Positions 6,802 through 16,285 of a DNA stretch of 19,686 nt are shown one piece after another; positions within the stretch are counted from its first letter, which is position 1; the number at the start of each line of letters is the position of its first letter. The DNA is from Solirubrobacteraceae bacterium (lineage in GTDB: Bacteria; Actinomycetota; Thermoleophilia; Solirubrobacterales; Solirubrobacteraceae). The stretch covers positions 1 through 19,686 of the forward strand of contig JAICUS010000035.1 in the NCBI GenBank assembly GCA_025935735.1, written 5' to 3'. Under the pieces are notes generated by a model. That model ran no database searches. It was given only the letters and a program-made list of their open reading frames with translations, and was not told the DNA's origin. Position numbers and translations under genes: made by a program.

Positions 6802-8382
6802 GTGGTCGCGCGCAGAGGGAGGAAGGCGGGGCTCGCCGCCCTGGGAACCCTGATCGTTGCGGCGGCGTTCTTCTCGGCCGTCTATGAGTGGTCGGGGGCG
6901 ACGCTCGCCGGCGATCCCGTGGCGCTCGCGCGCGTGAACGTGGAGACGTTCGCCGGGCGGGTGCAGAGCACGCGCGCGGTCGGCCAGGACGGCCGCGCGA
7001 TCCCGCTGACGGTGGCCGGCGGGCGCCTCACGCCGCGCGAGCGGATCGCCCCCGGAGCCCGCGTCACCGTCGCGGTCACGCTCAAGCGGCCCGGCTGGGA
7101 CGCATGGCTGCTGGGCGACACCCGGACGGAGCGCCTCACCGTCCGCGCCCCGGTGGCCCACGTCCGCTCGCGCTGGGTGACCGCGCGCGCGGGCTCGCCC
7201 GTGACGGTCGGCTTCGGCTCCTCCGTGGCCCGCGTGCGCTACGGGTCGCACACGGTGACCGGCACGCGCGACGCCGTGTCCATCCCGGCGTCCGAGCCGG
7301 CCGGGACGGTGCGGATCCGGCTCGCGGCCCGGTCCTGGGAGTCGCTCGGGCGCCCGGCGCGCGTGCGCTGGTTCCCGCGCACGGCGCGGCCGGTGGCGCT
7401 CGTCAGCCCGGCGCCGGACGGCAAGCTCTCGCCCGCCGGACCGCTGAGGCTCACGTTCGCCCAGAGGGTGAGGGATGTCCTCGGCGACGCCCATCCGAAG
7501 CTCTCGCCGGCCGTGCCCGGCCACTGGCGCCGGCCGAACAGCCACACGCTGGAGTTCGTTCCGTCCGGCCTGGGCGTGCCGCTGGGCGCGCACGAGAAGC
7601 TGACGTTCCGGCACTCCGTGGCGCTCGCCGACCCGGACGGCCGCCACGTCGCCACCACGCGCGAGGCCGCCTGGACGGTGCCCGAGGCCTCGACCCTGCG
7701 GCTCAACCAGCTGCTGGCCGACGCCGGCTATGAGCCGGTGAAGTGGACGCCGAGCGGCGACCCGGTCGCCCGCACCGAGCGCGCCCAGGCCGGCGCGGCC
7801 GCGCTGCCGCCGGACGGCCACTTCTCCTGGCGCTATCCGAACACGCCGCCGGAGCTCAAGAGCCAGTGGGACGCCAAGACCGCGACGGTGGTCACCAAGG
7901 GCGCGCTGATGATGTACCAGGACGAGCACCACATGACCGTGGACGGGATCGCCGGCCCGGACGTGTGGAAGTCGCTGATGCAGGACGCGATCAAGGGCGC
8001 CAAGCCGCACGCCGGCTACAGCTACGTCTATGTGCACGAGAACGTCCCGCAGAAGATGACGCTCTGGCACGACGGCCAAGTGGTGATCACGTCGCCCGGT
8101 AACACCGGCATCGCCTCCGCGCCGACCGCGCTGGGCACGTTCCCGGTGTTCGAGCACCTGCGGGTGACCACCATGAGCGGCACCAACCCGGACGGCTCGC
8201 ACTACAACGACCCGGGCATCCAGTACGTCAGCTACTTCAACGGCGGCGACGCGCTGCACGCCTTCCCGCGGGCGTCCTTCGGCACGCCGCAGAGCCTGGG
8301 CTGCGTCGAGCTGCCGCTGGCCGCGGCGGCCAAGGTCTGGCCCTACACGCCGATCGGTACGCTCGTCACGATTGAAGACTGA
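6802..8382 (+). CDS. Membrane-anchored L,D-transpeptidase with Ig-like and peptidoglycan-binding domains
   Basis: A 526-aa wall enzyme. A basic N-terminus and one hydrophobic segment (~8-26) anchor it, with the rest outside. Two Ig-like/beta domains follow (~35-180 and ~185-290), then a peptidoglycan-binding-type block (~345-395, with the sequence DGIAGPDVWKSL), then a YkuD catalytic domain (~405-526) with the active-site pattern HAFPRASFGTPQSLGCVEL, catalytic Cys 501. YkuD enzymes form 3-3 cross-links in peptidoglycan or attach proteins to it. Domain order resembles actinobacterial Ldt proteins with extra stalk domains. The start at GTG 6802 is preferred over GTG 6796 because of the -10 position. 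Its last 11 bases overlap the next gene, suggesting cotranscription. Confidence 0.9.
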   Translation: MVARRGRKAGLAALGTLIVAAAFFSAVYEWSGATLAGDPVALARVNVETFAGRVQSTRAVGQDGRAIPLTVAGGRLTPRERIAPGARVTVAVTLKRPGWDAWLLGDTRTERLTVRAPVAHVRSRWVTARAGSPVTVGFGSSVARVRYGSHTVTGTRDAVSIPASEPAGTVRIRLAARSWESLGRPARVRWFPRTARPVALVSPAPDGKLSPAGPLRLTFAQRVRDVLGDAHPKLSPAVPGHWRRPNSHTLEFVPSGLGVPLGAHEKLTFRHSVALADPDGRHVATTREAAWTVPEASTLRLNQLLADAGYEPVKWTPSGDPVARTERAQAGAAALPPDGHFSWRYPNTPPELKSQWDAKTATVVTKGALMMYQDEHHMTVDGIAGPDVWKSLMQDAIKGAKPHAGYSYVYVHENVPQKMTLWHDGQVVITSPGNTGIASAPTALGTFPVFEHLRVTTMSGTNPDGSHYNDPGIQYVSYFNGGDALHAFPRASFGTPQSLGCVELPLAAAAKVWPYTPIGTLVTIED

Positions 8383-9751
8383 GACCCCGCTCTCCGAGTC
8401 GAGAGTGTGGGAGCTGCAGCGCGCGTACTACGAGCGCGAGGCGAGCGAGGCGTTCGCCCAGGTCCCGCACCAGATCGTCGACAACCCGTACGTGTCCACG
8501 GCGTTCGCCCGGGTCGTGCTGGGCTTCTGGCGCGACTGCGCGCTGGACCCCGCCGAGCCGCTCTACGTGGTCGAGCTCGGCGCCGGCGCCGGGCGCTTCG
8601 CCCACGGCTGCGTGCGCGCGCTGGGCGAGCGGATGGAGGCGCTGCCGCTCGCGCTGCCCGAGCTGGTGTACGTCATGACCGACCTGGGCGAGGCGACGCT
8701 GTCCGACTGGGCGGCCAACCCGGCGCTGGAGGACGAGCGGCTGGACTTCGCCCGTTACGACGCGGTGGCCGGCGGGCCGCTGGAGCTGCGCCGGCGCGGC
8801 GTCACGCTCGAGCGGGCGGCCAACCCGGTCGTGCTGATCGCCAACTACGTCTTCGACAGCCTCCCGGCCGACGCGTTCGCCGTGGGCGCCGACGGGACGC
8901 TGGAGGAGTGCCTGGTGTCGGTGTCCGGCGATGACGTGGAGGCGATGCGGGTCCAGTACACGCGCCGCCCCGCCGAGCCGTACGGCGACCCCGACCTCGA
9001 CGCCCTGCTGGCGCACTACCGCGAGAAGCTGCGCGACACGGTCGTCACCATCCCGCGGGCGGCATTGGAGTGCATCCGCTCCGCCCGCCGGCTCGCCGGC
9101 GGGCGGCTGCTCGTGCTCTCCGCCGACAAGGCGTTCAGCACCGAGGCGGCGCTGTCGTACCGGCGCGAGCCGGAGATCAGCCGCCACGGCGGCAGCTTCT
9201 CGCTGATGGTCAACTTCCACGCGCTGGGCTGCTACGCCCGCGACAGCGGCGGCGAGGCGTGGAACGGCGGCGACCGCCACGAGTCCGTCGACGTGCTCGC
9301 GCTGGCCTTCGGGAGCCCGCCGCACGCGGAGACCGGGCTCGCCTACGCCGAGGCGATCGACGCGTTCAGCCCCGACGACCTGTTCAAGCTCTCCGAGGGG
9401 GCCGAGCGCGCCGCGGCGCAGCTCTCGCTCAGCGAGATCGTCGCGCTGCTGCGGCTCACCGGCTGGGACGCGTTCACGCTGCTCGGCGTCACCGAGGCGC
9501 TGGTGGAGAAGGTGGGGGACGCCGACGCGGCCGCCCAGGAGGACCTGCGGGCCGCGCTCTACGAGATCCACGACCGCCACTACGCGGTTCCGGGCGACGA
9601 GGACCTGCCGTTCGCCCTCGGGCGCCTGATGTACGAGATGGGCGACTACGAGGACGCGATCGACTTCTTCGAGGAGTCGCTCGAGCTCTACGGCCCGCAC
9701 CCGGCGACCGAGCACAACATCAAGCTCTGCGAGGAGCAGCTCAGGGCTTGA
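8372..9751 (+). CDS. SAM-dependent methyltransferase-like protein with C-terminal TPR
   Basis: 459 aa. The N-terminal block TPLSESRVWELQRAYYERE is followed by VPHQIVDNPYVSTAFARVVLGF, then a nucleotide-binding Gly-rich motif VELGAGAGRF (67-76) and a later block VLIANYVFDSLPADAF (~153-168). The last block recalls the NxxFDxLP motif of the MidA/NDUFAF7 protein-arginine methyltransferases. Residues ~408-459 form TPR-like helices (RLMYEMGDYEDAIDFFEESLELYG). It probably methylates a protein or small molecule in the cytoplasm; the substrate is unknown. It starts at TTG 8372 inside the L,D-transpeptidase gene (11-bp overlap) with no clear Shine-Dalgarno; a GTG at 8408 is a weaker alternative that would lose part of the conserved N-terminus. 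Confidence 0.75.
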   Translation: MKTETPLSESRVWELQRAYYEREASEAFAQVPHQIVDNPYVSTAFARVVLGFWRDCALDPAEPLYVVELGAGAGRFAHGCVRALGERMEALPLALPELVYVMTDLGEATLSDWAANPALEDERLDFARYDAVAGGPLELRRRGVTLERAANPVVLIANYVFDSLPADAFAVGADGTLEECLVSVSGDDVEAMRVQYTRRPAEPYGDPDLDALLAHYREKLRDTVVTIPRAALECIRSARRLAGGRLLVLSADKAFSTEAALSYRREPEISRHGGSFSLMVNFHALGCYARDSGGEAWNGGDRHESVDVLALAFGSPPHAETGLAYAEAIDAFSPDDLFKLSEGAERAAAQLSLSEIVALLRLTGWDAFTLLGVTEALVEKVGDADAAAQEDLRAALYEIHDRHYAVPGDEDLPFALGRLMYEMGDYEDAIDFFEESLELYGPHPATEHNIKLCEEQLRA

Positions 9752-9785
9752 CCGCCTCCGCGCGCCGGCGCGCCTTCGCGCGGTC
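9750..9785 (+). terminator. Nested GC-rich stem-loop after the methyltransferase gene
   Basis: GACCGC (9750-9755) pairs with GCGGTC (9780-9785), enclosing the perfect palindrome GCGCGCCGGCGCGC (9760-9773). It begins at the stop codon, the right place for a terminator, but no T-run follows. The gap to the next gene (9752-9879) holds nothing else recognised except the -10 box below. Confidence 0.35.
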
Positions 9786-9867
9786 CAGCGGCGCGGTCGA
9801 GCTCACCGGGCCGGGCGGGGCGCCGGATGACGCGCTGGCGAGGCACCGTGCCGCGATGCCAACCGGA

Positions 9868-9873
9868 TACCGT
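9868..9873 (+). promoter_or_regulatory. -10 box TACCGT, predicted leaderless start
   Basis: TACCGT followed by 6 nt and the ATG at 9880, the same hexamer and spacing as the ABC operon promoter on the other strand at 5682-5677. No Shine-Dalgarno. Confidence 0.5.
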
Positions 9874-9879
9874 CGCGCC

Positions 9880-10155
9880 ATGACGTCATTCGAGGAGCTG
9901 GACGCGCTCTCGTCCGAGGAGCTGCACGACCGGGCCTTCCGGCACGCGAGGCGCCACATGAACGTGCGGTTCTTCTGGGATCTGATGCAGTACACGCCCG
10001 CCGCCGAGGCCGAGACCGGCGACATCGACCAGGGAGAGAGCGACATCGCCCACGTCTCGGGCCAGGTGATCGATGCGATCGACGACGAGCCCGAGCTGCG
10101 CGACGCGATGCGGCCGGTCTACATCGACTACCTGCTCCAGCACCCGGGCGCCTAG
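9880..10155 (+). CDS. Acidic protein of unknown function (91 aa)
   Basis: A 91-aa protein rich in Glu and Asp, with no signal peptide or membrane segment. It starts with a helical stretch (MTSFEELDALSSEELHDRAF), a basic patch with RHARRHMNVRFFWDLMQYTP (~21-40), and a helical C-terminal half ending YIDYLLQHPGA. I do not recognise a family. The start is set by the -10 box 6 nt upstream. Codon use matches the neighbours, which supports a real gene. Confidence 0.7.
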   Translation: MTSFEELDALSSEELHDRAFRHARRHMNVRFFWDLMQYTPAAEAETGDIDQGESDIAHVSGQVIDAIDDEPELRDAMRPVYIDYLLQHPGA

Positions 10156-10185
10156 CAGCGCTGCTCGGGAACCGCCTGTGGGCGG
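10154..10185 (+). terminator. Two small inverted repeats after the 91-aa gene
   Basis: AGCAGCGCTGCT (10154-10165) is a perfect palindrome starting at the stop codon, followed by CCGCC-TGTG-GGCGG (10172-10185), a 5-bp stem with a 4-nt loop. Position suits transcription termination, but there is no T-tract. Confidence 0.3.
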
Positions 10186-10190
10186 GCGGC

Positions 10191-10196
10191 TATCGT
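10191..10196 (+). promoter_or_regulatory. -10 box TATCGT of the cation transporter gene
   Basis: TATCGT is followed by 7 nt and then GTG at 10204, which is out of frame with the transporter ATG at 10212. Transcription from here gives either a ~9-nt leader or a leaderless 3-codon frame (GTG GTG CCA TGA) whose stop overlaps the transporter ATG. Confidence 0.45.
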
Positions 10197-10211
10197 GCGC
10201 GGCGTGGTGCC

Positions 10212-10853
10212 ATGACGCACGCCGCCCACCCCCACGGACACAGCCATGGGCTGGTCGACGCCTCGATCCGGCGCTCGCGCGCGGGGCTGCGCGTGGTCGG
10301 CGTCTCGCTCGCGGTGCTCGCCGCCACCGCGGTCGCGCAGGCGGCGGTCTACGTGGCCACGTCCAGCGTCGCGCTGCTCGCGGACCTCGTGCACAACGCC
10401 GGCGACGCGCTCACCGCCGTGCCGCTGGCCGCGGCGTTCCTACTGCGCTCCGAGCGCGCGGAGCGCGGCGCGGGCATGCTCGTCGTGCTGGCGATCCTGG
10501 CCAGCGCGGTCGTGGCCGGCGTGCTCGCGGTCGAGCGGATCGTCCACCCGCTCGCGCCCGACCACCTGCTCGCGCTCGCCGTCGCCGGCGCGGTGGGGGC
10601 GATCGGCAACGCCATCGCCGCGGGAGTCCGGCTGCGCGGCGGCCGCCGGCTGGACTCGCCGGCGCTGCTGGCCGACGGCGCCCACGCCCGCAGCGACGCG
10701 CTGGTCAGCCTCGGCGTGGTCCTCAGCGCGCTGGTCGTCGCGTTGGGCGCCCCGATCGCCGACCCGCTCATCGGGCTGGCCATCAGCGCGCTGATCCTGC
10801 GTATCACGTGGCAGAGCTGGCGCACCGTGCGCGGGCACACGCACTCGCACTGA
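10212..10853 (+). CDS. Cation diffusion facilitator-type transporter, membrane domain only
   Basis: A 213-aa inner-membrane protein with about six helices and His-rich ends (HPHGHSHG at 6-13, HTHSH at 209-213). Family metal-site residues are present: ADLVHNAGDAL with D58, H61 and D65, and ADGAHARSDALV with H158 and D162. CDF proteins exchange Zn, Co, Cd, Fe or Mn for protons. The typical member is ~300 aa with a C-terminal cytoplasmic metal-binding dimerization domain; here the protein stops soon after helix 6 (HTHSH then stop), and the frame shows no sign of truncation. The ATG at 10212 has no Shine-Dalgarno. It converges with the secreted-protein gene, leaving 4 bp. Confidence 0.88.
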   Translation: MTHAAHPHGHSHGLVDASIRRSRAGLRVVGVSLAVLAATAVAQAAVYVATSSVALLADLVHNAGDALTAVPLAAAFLLRSERAERGAGMLVVLAILASAVVAGVLAVERIVHPLAPDHLLALAVAGAVGAIGNAIAAGVRLRGGRRLDSPALLADGAHARSDALVSLGVVLSALVVALGAPIADPLIGLAISALILRITWQSWRTVRGHTHSH

Positions 10854-10857
10854 GCCC

Positions 10858-11610
10858 CTATCCGACGCGCACGCGCCGCACGCGGCTCACATGCTGGACC
10901 CAGCCGGGCCCCGAGGCCACGGCGCGCAGGCGCACGTGCCGGCGGGGGCGCAGGGCGAGCCGGACCCGGGCGCGGCCCCCGAGTGGAGAGGCGTGGCCGG
11001 CGGGGCGCCAGGCGCCGTGGAGGAAGGCCTGCAGGCTCACCCGCAGCCTGTGCGAGGAGATCGGGCGGCCGTCGGGGGAGCGGACGGTGACCGTGACCGG
11101 CGCCCGGCTGCGGAACCGGTGGTGCCAGTGGACACGCAGGCGGACGGCGTGGCGGACGTGGGGGGTGAAGTCGTACGGGCCGCCGCCGCCGTCGCACACG
11201 AAGCCGTGGAACTGCAGCGGCACCACGCCCGAGCGCCGCTGCGGCTGCGCGGTGAGCTCGGACTTGCCGTACATCTCGTCCAGCGCCTGGGTGTCGGTGG
11301 GCGTCGCGGTCGCGGCCGTCGCGTCGGTCGTCCCCGCCGGGAGCAGGTTGAGGACCGTGTTCTTCTGCTGGGCGCCCCAGTCGATCGTCACGCGGTCGCC
11401 CTCGATCACCCGCAGCGTCCAGTAGGAGTAGTAGCTGCCGAGGCGCGCCGGGCAGGGCGCGCCGAGGTCCACCGTCGTGCCGGCGTGGTGGACGCCCCAC
11501 GCCGCCCGGGGCGCGGTGGCGATGGTGCGCCCGCCGTCGGCCCGCGCGCACGGGGCGGCGAGCAGCACGGCGCAGGCGGCGGCGGAGAGGGCGGTGAGAG
11601 CGGAGCGCAC
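10858..11610 (-). CDS. Secreted protein of unknown function
   Basis: 250 aa with a classical signal peptide: basic start, hydrophobic core, and a likely cleavage after ARA at residue 24. The mature part has a first region with two Cys (PCPARLG and GFVCDGGGG) that could form a disulfide, and a beta-rich, Arg/His-rich C-terminal half (RVHWHHRFRSRAPVTVTVRS onward) resembling a carbohydrate-binding or Ig-like fold, though no family is recognised. It starts with GTG at 11610, 40 nt downstream of the pgi stop codon on the same strand, without a clear ribosome binding site. It may be read through from pgi. Nothing links it to sugar metabolism except position. Confidence 0.75.
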   Translation of the reverse strand: MRSALTALSAAACAVLLAAPCARADGGRTIATAPRAAWGVHHAGTTVDLGAPCPARLGSYYSYWTLRVIEGDRVTIDWGAQQKNTVLNLLPAGTTDATAATATPTDTQALDEMYGKSELTAQPQRRSGVVPLQFHGFVCDGGGGPYDFTPHVRHAVRLRVHWHHRFRSRAPVTVTVRSPDGRPISSHRLRVSLQAFLHGAWRPAGHASPLGGRARVRLALRPRRHVRLRAVASGPGWVQHVSRVRRVRVG

Positions 11611-11650
11611 TGCGCCGTTTCAACAACCCGGGGCCGCCGGAGGAGCGGTG

Positions 11651-13282
11651 TCAGGCCCGCCGGGACGCGCGGTAGCGCTCGATCAGCGCGTTGGTCGAGG
11701 AGTCGTGCTCCGGCGGGTCGGAGCTCGAGAGCTCGGGGATGATCCGCTGGGCCAGCGCCTTGCCGAGCTCGACGCCCCACTGGTCGAAGGAGTTGACGCT
11801 CCACACGACGCCCTGGGTGAACACCGCGTGCTCGTACAGGGCGACCAGGCTGCCCAGGATGCGCGGCGTGAGCTCCTCGGCCAGGATCGTCGAGGACGGC
11901 CGGTTGCCGGGGAAGACGCGGTGCGGCACGAGCCAGTCCGGAGTCCCCTCCGCCTCCACCTGCTCGGCGGTCTTGCCGAACGCCAGCGCCTCGCTCTGGG
12001 CGAACAGGTTCGCGGTGAGGATGTCGTGGTGGTCGCCGAGCGGGTTCAGCGACCGGCAGAAGCCGATGAAGTCGCACGGGATCAGCGACGTCCCCTGATG
12101 GATCAGCTGATAGAAGGAGTGCTGGCCGTTGGTCCCCGGCTCGCCCCAGTAGATCGCGCCGGTGTCGTAGTCGACCGTGGCGCCGTCCAGCGTCACCCGC
12201 TTGCCGTTGGACTCCATCGTGAGCTGCTGCAGGTAGGCCGGGAAGCGCTTCAGGTACTGGTCGTAGGGCAGCACGGCCACCGTCTGGGCGCCGAACAGCT
12301 CGCGGTACCAGACGCCGAGCAGCCCCATCAGCGCCGGCAGGTTCTCCCGCAGCGGCGCCTCGCGGAAGTGCTCGTCGATCGCGTGGAAGCCGGCCAGCAG
12401 CTCGGCGAACCCCTCCGGGCCGATCGCCAGCATGGTCGACAGCCCGATCGCGGAGTCCATCGAGTAGCGGCCGCCCACCCAGTCCCAGAAGCCGAACATG
12501 TTCGCGGTGTCGATGCCGAACTCCGACACCTTCTCGGCGTTGGTGGACACCGCGACGAAGTGCTTGGCCACGGCGGACTCGTCGCCCAGGCCGTCGACCA
12601 GCCACTTGCGCGCCGAGTGCGCGTTGGTCAGCGTCTCCAGGGTCGTGAACGTCTTCGAGGAGACGATGAACAGCGTCTGCGCCGGATCGAGGTCGCGCGT
12701 GGCCTCCGCCATGTCGGTGCCGTCGACGTTGGAGACGAAGCGGAACGTCATCTCGCGCTTGGTGAAGTGGCGCAGCGCCTCGTAGGCCATCACCGGCCCG
12801 AGGTCCGAGCCGCCGATGCCGATGTTCACCACGGCGGCGATCGGCTTGCCCGTGTGGCCCTTCCACTCGCCGTCGCGCACGCGCCCCGCGAACGCGGCCA
12901 TCCGGTGCAGGACGTCGTGCACGTCGGCCACGACATCCTGGCCGTCCACGCTGAGCGACGCGTCGTGCGGCAGCCGCAGCGCCGTGTGCAGCACCGCGCG
13001 GTCCTCGGTGACGTTGATGTGCTCGCCCCGGAACATCGCGTCGGTCCGCTCCGGCAGCCCGGACTCCTCGGCCAGTTGCACGAGCAGCTCGAGCGTGCGG
13101 TCGGTGACCCGCTGCTTGGAGTAGTCGAGGTAGAGGCCCGCCGCCTCCGCGGTCAGCCGCGTCCCGCGCGCGGGATCGGAGGCGAACAGGTCGCGCAGGT
13201 GGGCGCCCGCGATCTCGGCGTGGTGCTCCCGGAGCGCGCGGAACGCCGCGCGCCGCCGCAGCGGGGTCGTCGTCTTGGTCAC
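11651..13282 (-). CDS. pgi: Glucose-6-phosphate isomerase
   Basis: 543 aa, full length for the long Pgi family. It interconverts glucose-6-phosphate and fructose-6-phosphate in glycolysis and gluconeogenesis, and recycles the fructose-6-phosphate made by transketolase. Seen: GIGGSDLGP (155-163), [13 protein letters not shown], the family signature [11 protein letters not shown], the active-site block [18 protein letters not shown] and the C-terminal signature [15 protein letters not shown]. It starts at GTG 13282 with AAGGGAG (13294 down to 13288) 5 nt upstream, and a small hairpin sits directly before that site. The DUF6159-like gene lies upstream on the same strand with a 40-nt gap; tkt is divergent from that pair. 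Confidence 0.97.
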   Translation of the reverse strand: MTKTTTPLRRRAAFRALREHHAEIAGAHLRDLFASDPARGTRLTAEAAGLYLDYSKQRVTDRTLELLVQLAEESGLPERTDAMFRGEHINVTEDRAVLHTALRLPHDASLSVDGQDVVADVHDVLHRMAAFAGRVRDGEWKGHTGKPIAAVVNIGIGGSDLGPVMAYEALRHFTKREMTFRFVSNVDGTDMAEATRDLDPAQTLFIVSSKTFTTLETLTNAHSARKWLVDGLGDESAVAKHFVAVSTNAEKVSEFGIDTANMFGFWDWVGGRYSMDSAIGLSTMLAIGPEGFAELLAGFHAIDEHFREAPLRENLPALMGLLGVWYRELFGAQTVAVLPYDQYLKRFPAYLQQLTMESNGKRVTLDGATVDYDTGAIYWGEPGTNGQHSFYQLIHQGTSLIPCDFIGFCRSLNPLGDHHDILTANLFAQSEALAFGKTAEQVEAEGTPDWLVPHRVFPGNRPSSTILAEELTPRILGSLVALYEHAVFTQGVVWSVNSFDQWGVELGKALAQRIIPELSSSDPPEHDSSTNALIERYRASRRA

Positions 13283-13295
13283 GTCGTCTCCCTTA

Positions 13296-13310
13296 CCCGG
13301 TCGCGCCGGG
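13296..13310 (-). promoter_or_regulatory. Small hairpin abutting the pgi ribosome binding site
   Basis: CCCGG-CGCGA-CCGGG on the minus strand forms a 5-bp stem with a 5-nt loop. It ends one base before the AAGGGAG site of pgi. It could be a weak terminator for the upstream membrane gene or a 5'-UTR structure; the sequence does not decide. Confidence 0.3.
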
Positions 13311-13322
13311 ATGTTCGCAGGC

Positions 13323-14135
13323 TCAGCGCTTGCGAGGACCGACCCCGGTGCGGAGGTCGGCCTCGGGGAAGACGAGCGCCTCGCCGCTGACCGCGTAGCG
13401 GTAGAGCGCGACCGTGAAGACGTTCTCGGTGGCGATCGTCACGCCGAGCGAGACGAGCGCGACGACGCCCATCGCGCCGACGGCCACCCACATGGCGGGC
13501 GGCCAGGACAAGCTCGCGATGAAGCTCGCGAACAGCAGCGGCGGGATGAGCAGCAGCGGGAGCGCGGCCATCAGGCTGATCCCGGCGTAGCCGGCGGCGC
13601 CCTCCCGCCAGCGCTCGCGGACAAGCGCGACGGAGCGCCGAGCGCCGTCGAGCGCCGTGCGCTCCTCGAACGCGATCACCGGGATGGCGAACAGCGTCAG
13701 CAGCGACCAGGCCGCGCCTAGGACGAGCTGGGTCAGCCACGGGGCGATGGGCAGCCAGCGGCTGACCGAAGCGATCAGCCGGCCGACGCCGGCGGTGACC
13801 AGCGACCAGGCCGCCACGCGGCCGATCCGGCGCAGCGGCACGGCCAGCGCCGCGCGGATCGGCAGGCGCTCGCCGCGCAGCGCCGCGTCGGCCGCCGCGG
13901 CGAGCGCGACGTTGAAGAAGGTGACCACGAAGCTCGCGGGGAACGCCGTGACGAGCGACCACAGCAGCGAGTGCCCGGGCCCGTGGAGCGGGTGGACGGC
14001 CACGAACGTGGCGGCGAGCGTCGCGGCCAGCAGGACCATCCCGGCGGCCACCATCGCGACGAGCGTCCGGTCGCGGAGCACCAGGCGGAGCGCCAGGCCC
14101 GCGAGGCGGCGGCTGCGGTCGATCGCGGACTCCAT
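13323..14135 (-). CDS. Six-helix membrane protein, DUF6159-like
   Basis: A 270-aa membrane protein. Helices lie at about 25-47, 57-84, 105-124, 135-157, 184-206 and 214-238. Blocks resembling the DUF6159 family are [17 protein letters not shown] (73-89), AIPVIAFE (150-157) followed by [16 protein letters not shown], and the tail [17 protein letters not shown]. The function of this family is unknown. The ATG at 14135 is preferred: TAGCTT stands 7 nt upstream, and the in-frame TTG at 14144 would fall inside that box. It precedes pgi by 40 nt on the same strand. The C-terminus is basic and probably cytoplasmic. Confidence 0.8.
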   Translation of the reverse strand: MESAIDRSRRLAGLALRLVLRDRTLVAMVAAGMVLLAATLAATFVAVHPLHGPGHSLLWSLVTAFPASFVVTFFNVALAAAADAALRGERLPIRAALAVPLRRIGRVAAWSLVTAGVGRLIASVSRWLPIAPWLTQLVLGAAWSLLTLFAIPVIAFEERTALDGARRSVALVRERWREGAAGYAGISLMAALPLLLIPPLLFASFIASLSWPPAMWVAVGAMGVVALVSLGVTIATENVFTVALYRYAVSGEALVFPEADLRTGVGPRKR

Positions 14136-14142
14136 CGCGCGC

Positions 14143-14148
14143 AAGCTA
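14143..14148 (-). promoter_or_regulatory. -10 box TAGCTT of the DUF6159-like gene
   Basis: On the minus strand TAGCTT is followed by 7 nt and the ATG at 14135. This again predicts a leaderless mRNA and sets the start codon. Confidence 0.45.
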
Positions 14149-14222
14149 TCCGCAGTTCGCGGGCTCGCGCAACTCCCCGGCAGGAGAGGCTTGCGGCACC
14201 GCCCGCGCGGGCAGAGTCGCGC

Positions 14223-14228
14223 TAGCGT
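14223..14228 (+). promoter_or_regulatory. -10 box TAGCGT of tkt
   Basis: TAGCGT, preceded by GC, about 36 nt before the tkt start. The transcript would have a leader of roughly 29 nt with a ribosome binding site, in contrast to the leaderless genes nearby. No -35 match at standard spacing. Confidence 0.35.
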
Positions 14229-14263
14229 CCACGCCCGTCAGCACCGCGACCCTTGGAGGCTTC

Positions 14264-16266
<2,003 letters not shown>

Positions 16267-16285
<19 letters not shown>

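Noticed and set aside
8407..8934. Second plus-strand frame within the methyltransferase-like gene
   Set aside because: Arg/Ala-rich shadow frame of the 459-aa protein, which has a clear Gly-rich motif and TPR.
10349..11626. 425-codon minus-strand frame over the transporter and secreted-protein genes
   Set aside because: Covers two genes with clear features in other frames; composition is noise.
14136..14144. TTG start of the DUF6159-like gene
   Set aside because: It falls within the predicted -10 box; ATG at 14135 fits the leaderless spacing.
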